Assembly: GCF_900636385.1 (NCBI RefSeq)
Contig: NZ_LR134269.1
Coordinates: 372,001-436,000 of the forward strand
From: Staphylococcus warneri
Lineage (GTDB): Bacteria > Bacillota > Bacilli > Staphylococcales > Staphylococcaceae
DNA length: 64,000 bases
Direction of reading: 5' to 3'
Below are positions 36,888-45,701 of the stretch, piece after piece (position 1 is the stretch's first letter; each line of letters starts with the position of its first letter). A program made the position numbers and the translations under genes. The notes under the pieces were generated by a model. That model made no database searches. It worked only from the letters and a program-made list of their open reading frames with translations, and was not told the origin of the DNA.

Positions 36888-36910
36888 CATTTCTGTACGT
36901 TCATTTTTAT

Positions 36911-38668
36911 TTAACGTTTTAATAATCTGTTTTTTATATTGGAAAATTTATTGTTACTTTTACTATTCTCATTTACCTTGTCAGCAGTAGTTTGTTTAGA
37001 CTGTTCATTAATAAATGATTCAAGGTTAACAGGTGTAACGATATCAGTATTTGCTGAGATATAATAGCCATCTCTAGTGATTAATCTTGGTGTCTTATTT
37101 ACTGTTTCTTCAATTGAAACTATTTCTACTATATTTCCTTTAGCCACAGATTTCACTTGATTAGTAAAGTTAACGTCATGGTATAAATTAGCTTTTTTAA
37201 TTGTAACGATATAAGAAGGTGGAGTAGTTAAATAACTTGGTTTTTTAGGCGCCTTTTTAGCTTTATTGATTGATTCAAGGTCTAATTTAGCACTTTTATT
37301 TTTGAATTTACTATTTTTATTATCAATAGGGTGTGAAGCATAAACAGTTGAGTGTTCAAAGTCATTAAATTTAATCACAATATTAAAATCATAATTATCT
37401 AGATGTAAATCATCTGTTTTTAAATAAATTTGATTATCGTGAATTTCATATTTTAATGTCTTACGAGTGCTTTCATCATTGATTTTTACTAATTCTACTC
37501 CTTCAATAGTAGTGTTTGGCTTTTTATATACATGAAGTACTTCATAAAATGTTTCATTCATATAATGCGTACCATCATGAACTGCTACACATTTCGAAGT
37601 TAATGTTGGTAAGTAATTAAATTTATCCGGGTAGTTGAAATGCACAACATTGTTTTTAATGTATTTATGAGCATGTGCATTATAAAGCATAAATTTGATA
37701 TATTCTTCAAAATGTTCTTTACTATGCTGATACGCATGGAAAGCATTTGTATATCTTTCATTTTCTAAAAAGTCTTCTATGTCATATCCATGTTCTTTAA
37801 TGATATTTTGAACTTCTTCGAACATATTGTAGTAAACATCTTTGTTATTTGATTTGAGAAATGATTTTTTAATAAACACTCTAGAAATAAAATCCATTTC
37901 AACAATTCGACTAATGATTTGCTTCTTAGCATATTCAGGTAAATCCATTTTAATTAAATCTTTAAGTACTTCAATATTAAAATTGGCTTTTTCAATATCA
38001 TCTGTTTCTTTTACTAAAGAAATATTATCTGAATATCTATTTACATGATATACGTGCTCATCTGTCATAGAAGCACTTTTTGATTTACTTATTAATTCTG
38101 CATAGAATAATTTATCTTCAGCGAATTTTAAATTTCTAAATTTAATGTTATGGTCAATAGTTGTGGAACGCTTGAATATCTTGCCCCAAGGTCCCATACC
38201 TCTAAAGATTTTGTAGATTTCATATGGGACTAGACCATTCGCTTTTTTATATGAAGCAAAGTTGGCTACCTTGACAATATCCTTGTTTCTGTTTTTAAAA
38301 GCTTGTCCAAATCCAATATCAGAGCCATGTTCTTCCATTTGATTAATTAGATTTGGATAGCCATTAGGTTCTAACCAATCATCTGCATCAACAATTGTAA
38401 TATATTTACCCTTAGATTCTTGTATACCTAAATTTCTGGGATCGGCAGGACCACCAGAATTTTCTTCTAGCTGAATGCAACGAATAAAATCATATTCATC
38501 TGCATATTTTTTTAAAATATTATAAGAATTATCAGTCGACACATCGTCTACAAATATGGCTTCTAACTGTGATTTATCCATATTTAAATCAATAATAGAT
38601 TGAATACACTTATCTAAAAATTTTTCTTTATTATAAACTGATACCACAATTGAAATTAATTTATTAAT
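36911..38668 (-). CDS. Glycosyltransferase family 2 protein with C-terminal DUF5776 module
   Basis: A 585-residue protein. Residues about 3-220 are a GT2 catalytic domain (SIVVSVYNKEKFLDKC, VDDVSTDNS, the DxD-type IVDADDW, and FAEDKLFYAE). A helical middle and a beta-rich region follow. Residues about 490-555 form a DUF5776 module (IVTIKKANLYHDVNFT, then TPRLITRDGYYISANTD), and a basic tail ends the protein. No ATG, GTG or TTG is suitably placed. GGGAGG (38676-38681) sits 7 bases before an ATT at 38668, which would give the family-like start MNKLISIVVSVYN. TTG at 38683 precedes the ribosome site and is unlikely. Envelope polysaccharide or teichoic acid glycosylation is inferred. Confidence 0.8.
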   Translation of the reverse strand: MNKLISIVVSVYNKEKFLDKCIQSIIDLNMDKSQLEAIFVDDVSTDNSYNILKKYADEYDFIRCIQLEENSGGPADPRNLGIQESKGKYITIVDADDWLEPNGYPNLINQMEEHGSDIGFGQAFKNRNKDIVKVANFASYKKANGLVPYEIYKIFRGMGPWGKIFKRSTTIDHNIKFRNLKFAEDKLFYAELISKSKSASMTDEHVYHVNRYSDNISLVKETDDIEKANFNIEVLKDLIKMDLPEYAKKQIISRIVEMDFISRVFIKKSFLKSNNKDVYYNMFEEVQNIIKEHGYDIEDFLENERYTNAFHAYQHSKEHFEEYIKFMLYNAHAHKYIKNNVVHFNYPDKFNYLPTLTSKCVAVHDGTHYMNETFYEVLHVYKKPNTTIEGVELVKINDESTRKTLKYEIHDNQIYLKTDDLHLDNYDFNIVIKFNDFEHSTVYASHPIDNKNSKFKNKSAKLDLESINKAKKAPKKPSYLTTPPSYIVTIKKANLYHDVNFTNQVKSVAKGNIVEIVSIEETVNKTPRLITRDGYYISANTDIVTPVNLESFINEQSKQTTADKVNENSKSNNKFSNIKNRLLKR

Positions 38669-38678
38669 GGTAAGACCT

Positions 38679-38750
38679 CCCAAATTAATGCATTGATTAA
38701 AATATTACCCAATTATAAAGCATTATAAATATTGTGTACATTAATTTGGG
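38679..38750 (-). promoter_or_regulatory. Inverted repeat covering the ribosome site of second GT2 gene
   Basis: CCCAAATTAATG (38679-38690) and CATTAATTTGGG (38739-38750) are perfect 12-bp inverted copies 48 bp apart. In the minus-strand mRNA the 3' arm overlaps the start of GGGAGG, so pairing would hide the ribosome site. Confidence 0.5.
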
Positions 38751-38787
38751 TTTAATAAATAATAATATACTTTTGATATTTAAAGCA

Positions 38788-40431
38788 TTATTTTAAATTA
38801 AATATTTCTTCATTAATTTGTTGTGCTACATCATCGAAATGATCAATCGTTAATGAGACATATAATTTAATTTTAGGTTCAGTACCAGATGGTCTTAGGG
38901 CAATAAAACCTTCTTTGAAATATATTTTAAGAACGTTTGCTTTTGGAAGCGTGATTGGTGTTGTTTCATTAGTTTGGAAATCAACTTTTTCACCAGTTTC
39001 ATAATCTTCAATAGCAACAACATCTAATCCATTGATTGTACGTGGTGGGTTGTTTCTATAAGATTTCATAATGTCATCAATAATGGCTTTACCTTTAGCG
39101 CCTTCAAATTTATGTGAGAATAATTGGTCATTATGACGTCCAACTTGTTGATAAATGTCTTCTAAATCATCTTTTAACATTCTGCCTTCATTTTTAAGTT
39201 CAGATGCATATTTGATGATAAGTGGAACGATTTGAATGGCATCTTTATCTCTAACGAAAGGTCCTGCTAAGAAACCATAACTTTCTTCATAGCCTAATAA
39301 ATAATTTTGGTCTTCAGGCATATTTCTGATTGCTTCAGCAATATATTTAAACCCAGTTAAAACTTCTTTGTATGCGACACCATGATGGCGTGCCACAGAT
39401 TTAGCTAATTCACTACTTACAATGGATTGAATCATCAATCTATTATTTAAATGTGAAGTTGCTTTGATTTGATAATTTAATAAAAGAGCGCCGATTTGGT
39501 TACCATTATAATAATAGATATTGCCTTCTTGATCGCGTTCAGCTATACCTAGTCGGTCTGCATCAGGGTCCGTACTGATTAATAAATCTGCATTGACTTG
39601 ATTTGCAAGCGCGATAGATTGATCAAATGCTTTGTGATCTTCTGGGTTAGCACTAGCGACAGAACTGAAATTAGGATCTGGTTTACATTGTGCTTCGACT
39701 AAATTAAATTGATTGAAGTTTAATTGAGATAATATTTCAGGGACTACAGGTACACTTGTGCCATGTAAACTTGTGAATACCACTTGTAAATCAGATTGTG
39801 GTATGTCACCAACTAATGATTGAATTTCCTTAAAATAAGATGCTCTTACTTCATCTGGTACAGATAAAATCAATGATTGTTGTTCATTCGATAATTGAGG
39901 TAATTCAATCGTAAGTGGATCACCTAAAGCATTGATGTAATCACTTAATACATTAGAAGGCTCTGTAGATAGTTGTGCACCATCTTCACCATAAACTTTG
40001 ATACCATTATAGTCTTTAGGATTGTGACTTGCAGTAATCATGACACCAGCATGTGCTTCTAAAAATCTTACAGCATATGATAAGTCAGGTGTTGTACGAT
40101 ACGTATCTGATAAATAAACTTTGATATCGTGACTTGCTAAAATCGTCGCAATGATTTGAGCAAACTCAGGTGATAAATGTCTTGTATCATAGTGAATCAC
40201 TGCTACAGGTGAGTCATGTTTTGATTTTAAAAATTGCGCTAAACCAAGAGCAACTTTAGAAACTGTGAATCGATTTAAACGTCCTTCACCAAGACCTAAT
40301 TTACCTCTGATACCTGCTGTACCAAAAGCAAGCGTTGTTTCAAATCCTTCTTGTTGTTCCTCTGAAGATTGTTGATTATAAAAGTCTTTAACTAAACTGT
40401 CGTCTATGACATTAATCCAATTATCTTTCAT
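38788..40431 (-). CDS. pgcA: Alpha-phosphoglucomutase PgcA
   Basis: A 547-residue alpha-D-phosphohexomutase interconverting glucose-6-phosphate and glucose-1-phosphate. The active phosphoserine lies in TASHNPKDYNG near residue 145, the Mg2+ loop is DPDADRLG near 290, the sugar-binding loop is GYEESYGF near 385, and the phosphate-binding loop is RPSGTEPKIK near 510. Its product is the substrate of GalU encoded 4.5 kb away. It starts with ATG after AAAGGGG. The 330-bp upstream gap contains a TATAAT on the minus strand at 40552-40557. Confidence 0.95.
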   Translation of the reverse strand: MKDNWINVIDDSLVKDFYNQQSSEEQQEGFETTLAFGTAGIRGKLGLGEGRLNRFTVSKVALGLAQFLKSKHDSPVAVIHYDTRHLSPEFAQIIATILASHDIKVYLSDTYRTTPDLSYAVRFLEAHAGVMITASHNPKDYNGIKVYGEDGAQLSTEPSNVLSDYINALGDPLTIELPQLSNEQQSLILSVPDEVRASYFKEIQSLVGDIPQSDLQVVFTSLHGTSVPVVPEILSQLNFNQFNLVEAQCKPDPNFSSVASANPEDHKAFDQSIALANQVNADLLISTDPDADRLGIAERDQEGNIYYYNGNQIGALLLNYQIKATSHLNNRLMIQSIVSSELAKSVARHHGVAYKEVLTGFKYIAEAIRNMPEDQNYLLGYEESYGFLAGPFVRDKDAIQIVPLIIKYASELKNEGRMLKDDLEDIYQQVGRHNDQLFSHKFEGAKGKAIIDDIMKSYRNNPPRTINGLDVVAIEDYETGEKVDFQTNETTPITLPKANVLKIYFKEGFIALRPSGTEPKIKLYVSLTIDHFDDVAQQINEEIFNLK

Positions 40432-40551
40432 AAATATAAATTCCCCTTTAAAAAATAATGATGCGACATATAAAATTGAATGCTTAATTTAAAATTAAAT
40501 ATACCATGTAACGTGTATAAACATTGTAATGTACGCATGTAAGTTAACTTT

Positions 40552-40557
40552 ATTATA
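40552..40557 (-). promoter_or_regulatory. Probable -10 box of pgcA
   Basis: A minus-strand TATAAT 121 bp before the pgcA start. The -35 position (TGTAAC at 40575-40580, 17-bp spacing) is weak. Nothing else is recognised in 40432-40770. Confidence 0.4.
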
Positions 40558-40770
40558 TAGTACATTTATTGCAAGTTACATTAAAAAGTTAAGAAAAAAT
40601 GATAGATTGGTAATAATTGAAAAATAACAAACAGAAACCTAGATAAGACAATCTGTCCAGTTTTTTATGATTAAATATAGTATTGATCTTAAATTTTCAT
40701 TAGATAAATTACTATATTCAATTTATTTGATAGAATGAATATATATAAACAAATTTAAAAGGTGATAGTT

Positions 40771-41163
40771 ATGAAAAAAGTAATAAATGTAGTTGGCGCA
40801 GTAATATATTCAGATAACAAAATTTTATGTGCACAAAGAAGTGAAAATATGAGTCTCCCGTTATTATGGGAATTTCCTGGTGGGAAGATTGAAAAAGGGG
40901 AAACAGAAGAAGAAGCGTTAATTAGAGAAATTAAAGAAGAAATGAAGTGTGATATCTCAGTCAAAGAAAAATTGACAACTACAGAACATGAATATGATTT
41001 TGGTATTGTTAATTTAACAACTTTTAAATGTCATTTAAATCAACAATTACCTACTTTAACAGAACATAAGGAGATAAAGTGGTTACTAATTAATCAACTT
41101 GATTCAATAGAATGGGCTCCAGCTGATGTTCCAGCAGTTAAATTATTAATAGAAGGGGAATAG
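40771..41163 (+). CDS. NUDIX hydrolase, MutT-like
   Basis: A 130-residue NUDIX protein. The Nudix box reads GGKIEKGETEEEALIREIKEE (residues about 37-57) and keeps the metal-binding REIKEE, but the glycine that usually follows is replaced. FPGG and WLLINQL fit MutT-type 8-oxo-dGTP or NTP pyrophosphatases. An in-frame GTG at 40762 lies inside the AAAGGTGAT ribosome site, so ATG 40771 is used. Only 2 bp separate it from the helicase gene, so the pair is translated together. A nucleotide-signal or damaged-nucleotide role linked to the helicase is an inference. Confidence 0.85.
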   Translation: MKKVINVVGAVIYSDNKILCAQRSENMSLPLLWEFPGGKIEKGETEEEALIREIKEEMKCDISVKEKLTTTEHEYDFGIVNLTTFKCHLNQQLPTLTEHKEIKWLLINQLDSIEWAPADVPAVKLLIEGE

Positions 41164-41165
41164 CT

Positions 41166-44030
41166 ATGAATAGGCTAATCGAAGATTTTACACAATCGCT
41201 ATATAAAGGTTTTATCGATAAAGATGTATCGCATCAGGGTAACTTTACGCCTAAGCTATTAATTAATAATAAAAAAGAAAATGTTTTATCAACAATAGTA
41301 CAAGAATTAAAAAAGTGCTCATCTTTTAGTATATCAGTGGCTTTTATTACTGAAAGTGGTTTAGCTAGTTTAAAATCTTATTTATATGATTTAAACCAAA
41401 AAGGAATAAAAGGAAAAATACTTACTTCAAATTATTTGGGATTTAATAGTCCTAAAATGTATTATGAGCTACTTAAATTAGAAAATGTTGAGGTAAGATT
41501 AACAGATGTAGAAGGATTTCACGCCAAAGGTTATATTTTTGATCATGACAATTATTCTTCGATGATCATTGGTAGCTCAAATTTAACTTCCAATGCATTG
41601 AAAATTAACTATGAGCACAATATTCTTTTATCAACGCATAGAAATGGTGAATTAGTTCATAATGTGAAATCACAATTTAATGATCTGTGGGACGAAAGTA
41701 TACCACTGACACCAAGTTGGGTTGAAGAATATCAAGAAACGTTTGAGTATAAGTCAATAAAGAAAGTATTAGAAATACAAAAGGAACAATTGATATCTAC
41801 AGAAAATTATAAAAATGCTATAGATATTCAGCCTAATAAAATGCAGAAAGAAGCATTAAAATGTTTAGAGGCTCTTAGAAAAGAAGGGAAAGAAAAAAGC
41901 TTAATTATTTCGGCTACAGGAACTGGTAAAACAATATTATGTGCCTTAGATGTTAGGGCATTCAATCCAAATAGGTTCTTGTTTATAGTACATAATGAAG
42001 GTATTTTAAATAGAGCTAAAGAAGAGTTTAGAAAAGTAATGCCTCATATTGATGAAAAAGAATTTGGACTATTAACTGGGAAACATAAAGATATCAAAGC
42101 GAGATATTTATTTGCTACTATTCAAACATTATCTAATAATGAAAATTATAAAGAATTTGCAAAGGATCATTTTGATTATATTGTTTTTGATGAAGCACAT
42201 AGATCGGCTGCAGCCAGTTATCAGAAAGTATTTAAATACTTCACACCTAAGTTTATGTTAGGTATGACAGCAACTCCAGAAAGAACAGATGATTTAAATA
42301 TATATGAATTATTTGATTATAATGTGGCTTTTGAAATTAGATTACAAGAGGCTTTAGAAAGTGAAATTTTATGCCCATTCCATTATTTTGGGGTCACGGA
42401 TTATTCACTTAACGGAGAAATAAATGAGGATGTTACTGATTTAAAGAACTTAACATCTGATGAAAGATTAAATAACATTTTAGAAAAAACAGATTACTAT
42501 GGTTATTCTGGAGAAGAATTAAAGGGTCTGATTTTTGTTAGTCGGAGAGATGAAGCATATGAGTTAGCAGAAAAACTAACTAACTACGGCATCCCTTCTG
42601 TTGGTTTGACTGGTAAAGATAATATCAATGTACGAAGTACTACAATTGATCGCTTGAAAAATGGGGGAATCAACTATATTATTACTGTCGACTTATTTAA
42701 TGAAGGTATCGATATACCGGAAGTGAATCAAGTTGTAATGCTACGACCTACAGAATCAAGCATCATTTTTATTCAACAATTAGGTAGAGGATTAAGAAAA
42801 AGTTCTAATAAGGATTATGTTACAGTAATTGATTTTATAGGAAACTATAAAACAAATTACTTAATACCGGTTGCTTTATCAGGTGATCAATCTCAAAATA
42901 AGGATAATTATAAAAGATTCTTAACAACTAATAGCGAACTGAATGGTGTTTCTACAATTAACTTTGAAGAAATAGCTAAAAAAAGAATTTATGATTCTTT
43001 AGATGCTGTTAAACTTAATCAACCAAAATTATTAAGAGAAGCATATGAAACGGTTAAGAAAAGAATAGGTAAGCAACCTATGTTAATGGATTTCATTAGA
43101 CAAAATTCAGTGGACCCAAGTGTTATTTTTTCTAAATACAAAAATTATCATGAATTTTTAACTAAAAATAAATATATTGAAGATACATTAAGTATTAATG
43201 AATTTAAGAATTTAACATTTTTATCTAGACAGTTAACACCAGGATTAAAAAAGGTGGATATTGATGTATTAGAAACTTTAGTCGAAGGCGAAACTTCAAT
43301 TGATAATTTAATTGAAAGTATGAGATATCAAAATGATGATATAACTGAAAAAGATGTGATGACATCATTAAAAGTCTTAGATTTTACATTATTTAAAGCA
43401 ACAATTGGAGATACTTATGGAAGTCCCCTTATAGCTATTAATGATAAAAACGTAGAGCTAACAAATGATTTTTCTAGTGCCTTAAAGAAACCATTATTTA
43501 AGAAATACTTTTTAGATTTGATCGATCTATCTAAATACAATAATATGCGATATCAAGATAGTGGAAATAAAATGATTATTTACAACAAATATTCTAGAGA
43601 AGATTTCGTGAAATTGTTAAATTGGGATAGTGATGAGTCAGGTACAATTAATGGATATAAAATGAAACATCAGACATTACCTATATTTATAACTTATGAC
43701 AAACATGAAGATATAAGTGATAATACAAAATATGAAGATGAATTTTTGAGTCAGGATGAATTGAAATGGTATACGCGCTCTCCAAGAAAGATTACCTCTC
43801 CTGAAGTACAAAATATACTGAAACATGCGGAAGATAATGTAACGATGTATATTTTTGTTAAGAAAAAAGATGATGATGGCAAGTATTTCTATTATTTAGG
43901 TACAGCAAATTATATTGAAGGTACGGAAGAAGAAGATATAATGCCTAATGGTAATTCCGTGGTAACAATGAAAATTTCTATGCATCAAGCAGTTAAAGAC
44001 GATATTTATAGATATATAACTGAAAATTAA
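41166..44030 (+). CDS. PLD-nuclease/superfamily 2 helicase/DUF3427 protein
   Basis: A 954-residue multidomain protein. Residues about 35-175 form a phospholipase D-type nuclease domain with one HKD-like motif (H119, K121, D126/D128, then GSSNLT at 136-141). An SF2 helicase core follows: Walker A SATGTGKT at 249-256, DEAH at 342-345, MTATP at 367-371 and motif VI QQLGRGLRKS at 537-546. The rest, including YTRSPRKITSPEVQ, matches DUF3427-type C-termini. A single HKD suggests dimerisation to form the nuclease site. The gene is coupled to a MutT-like gene and its coding sequence is notably AT-rich. A role in nucleic-acid defence or repair is inferred from domain makeup, not proved. Confidence 0.88.
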   Translation: MNRLIEDFTQSLYKGFIDKDVSHQGNFTPKLLINNKKENVLSTIVQELKKCSSFSISVAFITESGLASLKSYLYDLNQKGIKGKILTSNYLGFNSPKMYYELLKLENVEVRLTDVEGFHAKGYIFDHDNYSSMIIGSSNLTSNALKINYEHNILLSTHRNGELVHNVKSQFNDLWDESIPLTPSWVEEYQETFEYKSIKKVLEIQKEQLISTENYKNAIDIQPNKMQKEALKCLEALRKEGKEKSLIISATGTGKTILCALDVRAFNPNRFLFIVHNEGILNRAKEEFRKVMPHIDEKEFGLLTGKHKDIKARYLFATIQTLSNNENYKEFAKDHFDYIVFDEAHRSAAASYQKVFKYFTPKFMLGMTATPERTDDLNIYELFDYNVAFEIRLQEALESEILCPFHYFGVTDYSLNGEINEDVTDLKNLTSDERLNNILEKTDYYGYSGEELKGLIFVSRRDEAYELAEKLTNYGIPSVGLTGKDNINVRSTTIDRLKNGGINYIITVDLFNEGIDIPEVNQVVMLRPTESSIIFIQQLGRGLRKSSNKDYVTVIDFIGNYKTNYLIPVALSGDQSQNKDNYKRFLTTNSELNGVSTINFEEIAKKRIYDSLDAVKLNQPKLLREAYETVKKRIGKQPMLMDFIRQNSVDPSVIFSKYKNYHEFLTKNKYIEDTLSINEFKNLTFLSRQLTPGLKKVDIDVLETLVEGETSIDNLIESMRYQNDDITEKDVMTSLKVLDFTLFKATIGDTYGSPLIAINDKNVELTNDFSSALKKPLFKKYFLDLIDLSKYNNMRYQDSGNKMIIYNKYSREDFVKLLNWDSDESGTINGYKMKHQTLPIFITYDKHEDISDNTKYEDEFLSQDELKWYTRSPRKITSPEVQNILKHAEDNVTMYIFVKKKDDDGKYFYYLGTANYIEGTEEEDIMPNGNSVVTMKISMHQAVKDDIYRYITEN

Positions 44031-44159
44031 TAGTTTTATCATTCCAAGTAAGGTGAACGAATTGTTCATCTTACTTTTTTATTTTCCTAAATAATATTTA
44101 TTTTATTATTCTCATTTGCTCAAATATCCTTTTAGTTGTAATATGTAATTAAAGGAATA

Positions 44160-44184
44160 AGAAAACGCTTACACAATCTATAAT
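44160..44184 (+). promoter_or_regulatory. cre site and -10 box upstream of aco operon
   Basis: AGAAAACGCTTACA (44160-44173) matches TGWAANCGNTNWCA at 13 of 14 positions and sits just before a perfect TATAAT (44179-44184). This would give CcpA repression of acetoin use while glucose lasts. The rest of 44031-44276 is AT-rich. Confidence 0.65.
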
Positions 44185-44276
44185 ATTTTCTTTGCTTTTT
44201 ATTTTCTTGTTTCTTTTGGGTTTTCTTTTCATTATTAAATGGCTTTTATGAATATGATATGGAAGGGGGATGTGAT

Positions 44277-45629
44277 ATGGCAAGTAACTATGATCTTGTA
44301 GTGATTGGTGCGGGACCTGGTGGTTATGTGGCTGCAATTAGAGCGGCACAACTTGGTAAATCAGTCGCAATCGTTGAAAAGCAACATGTTGGGGGAACGT
44401 GTTTGAATGTGGGTTGTATTCCTTCTAAAACGTTACTTGAGTTTGGGTCTCAAGTACATCAAATCCATGCTGCTAATGATTTAGGTATCACAACGGATCA
44501 TTTGAATATTGATTATTCATGTTTATTTGAACATAAGAACAATATCGTTCATACATTAACCGGTGGCGTAACACAATTGCTTAAGAAGAATAACGTTGAA
44601 CTGATTCAAGGAGAAGCTGTGGTTAAAGATGGACTAACAATTGAAGTGAATCAACAATCACTGAAGGCGAAAGACATCATATTAGCAACAGGCAGTCAAC
44701 CATTTGTTCCGCCTATTAAAGGTATCGAAGATGTAAATTATCTAACGACAGATACCTTCTTTAATCTACAGTCATTACCGAAACGTTTAGCCGTTATTGG
44801 TGGTGGTGTGATTGCTACTGAATTAGCATCATCCATGGCTGATTTAGGCGTAGACGTGACGATCATTGAAGTAGCTGATGATATCTTATTGACTGAAATT
44901 GAAGAAGTACGTGAATATTTGAAAGCACATCTAGAAGAACAAGGTGCTCATATCATTACACAAGCGCAAATTAAACAAGTAACATCTTCTGCTATTCAAC
45001 TTGAAACCGGTGACGCAGTTGAATTCGATCAATTATTAATTGCGACAGGTAGAAAGCCAAATACACAAGTCGTAAACGCACTTAATATCGATATGGATGG
45101 TTCGTTCATTCAAGTGAATGCGTTTAATCAGACAAGTAACGACCATATCTATGCTATTGGAGACTTAGTCAAAGGTTACCAATTGGCGCATACTGCAAGT
45201 GCACAGGGCGTGGTAGTAGCCGAAAAGTTAGCTGGTTTAAATCCAAAACCTGTTAATCCGAATGAAATTACAAGATGTATTTATACAAGAATTGAAGCGG
45301 CATCCGTTGGGCTTTCAGAACAACAGGCGAAAGACGCAGGATATGATGTAGCAGTTACTGAATCAAGTTTTCAAGGTAATGCGAAAGCAATGATTAAAGG
45401 CGAGCCTCAAGGATTTATTAAAATAGTGTCAGACATGCAATACAATGAAATCTTGGGCGCATTTATAGTGGGACCGCATGCGACAGATCTCATTGGTGAG
45501 GTTTTAGGTGTCAAAGCTTCAGAAGGTACAATGAATGAACTATCTCAAATTATCCAACCTCATCCATCTTTATTAGAAGCAATAGGTGAAGGTGCAGAGG
45601 CATTATTTAAAAAAGCTATACACATGTAA
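44277..45629 (+). CDS. acoL: Dihydrolipoyl dehydrogenase (E3) of acetoin dehydrogenase complex
   Basis: A 450-residue FAD-dependent pyridine nucleotide-disulfide oxidoreductase. The FAD motif is VIGAGPGGYVAAIRAAQLG, the redox disulfide is GGTCLNVGCIPSK near residue 40, the NAD site is VIGGGVIATELASSMADLG, and HPHPSLLEAIGEGA at the end carries the His-Glu pair. It reoxidises lipoamide of AcoC with NAD+. ATG 44277 is chosen, because the in-frame ATG at 44259 precedes the GGAAGGGGG ribosome site. It is first in acoLABC, an order that separates it from PDH and branched-chain complexes. Confidence 0.92.
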   Translation: MASNYDLVVIGAGPGGYVAAIRAAQLGKSVAIVEKQHVGGTCLNVGCIPSKTLLEFGSQVHQIHAANDLGITTDHLNIDYSCLFEHKNNIVHTLTGGVTQLLKKNNVELIQGEAVVKDGLTIEVNQQSLKAKDIILATGSQPFVPPIKGIEDVNYLTTDTFFNLQSLPKRLAVIGGGVIATELASSMADLGVDVTIIEVADDILLTEIEEVREYLKAHLEEQGAHIITQAQIKQVTSSAIQLETGDAVEFDQLLIATGRKPNTQVVNALNIDMDGSFIQVNAFNQTSNDHIYAIGDLVKGYQLAHTASAQGVVVAEKLAGLNPKPVNPNEITRCIYTRIEAASVGLSEQQAKDAGYDVAVTESSFQGNAKAMIKGEPQGFIKIVSDMQYNEILGAFIVGPHATDLIGEVLGVKASEGTMNELSQIIQPHPSLLEAIGEGAEALFKKAIHM

Positions 45630-45701
45630 TTTACATTTAAATTTCTGAATTTTGTGACAAAAATGTGATGTTTTGAATCGGTTAAAGGGGAGGAAATGAC
45701 T

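Noticed and set aside
45650-45672. Rex-like TTTTGTGACAAAAATGTGAT between acoL and acoA
   Set aside because: The half-sites are direct rather than inverted and there is no promoter there.
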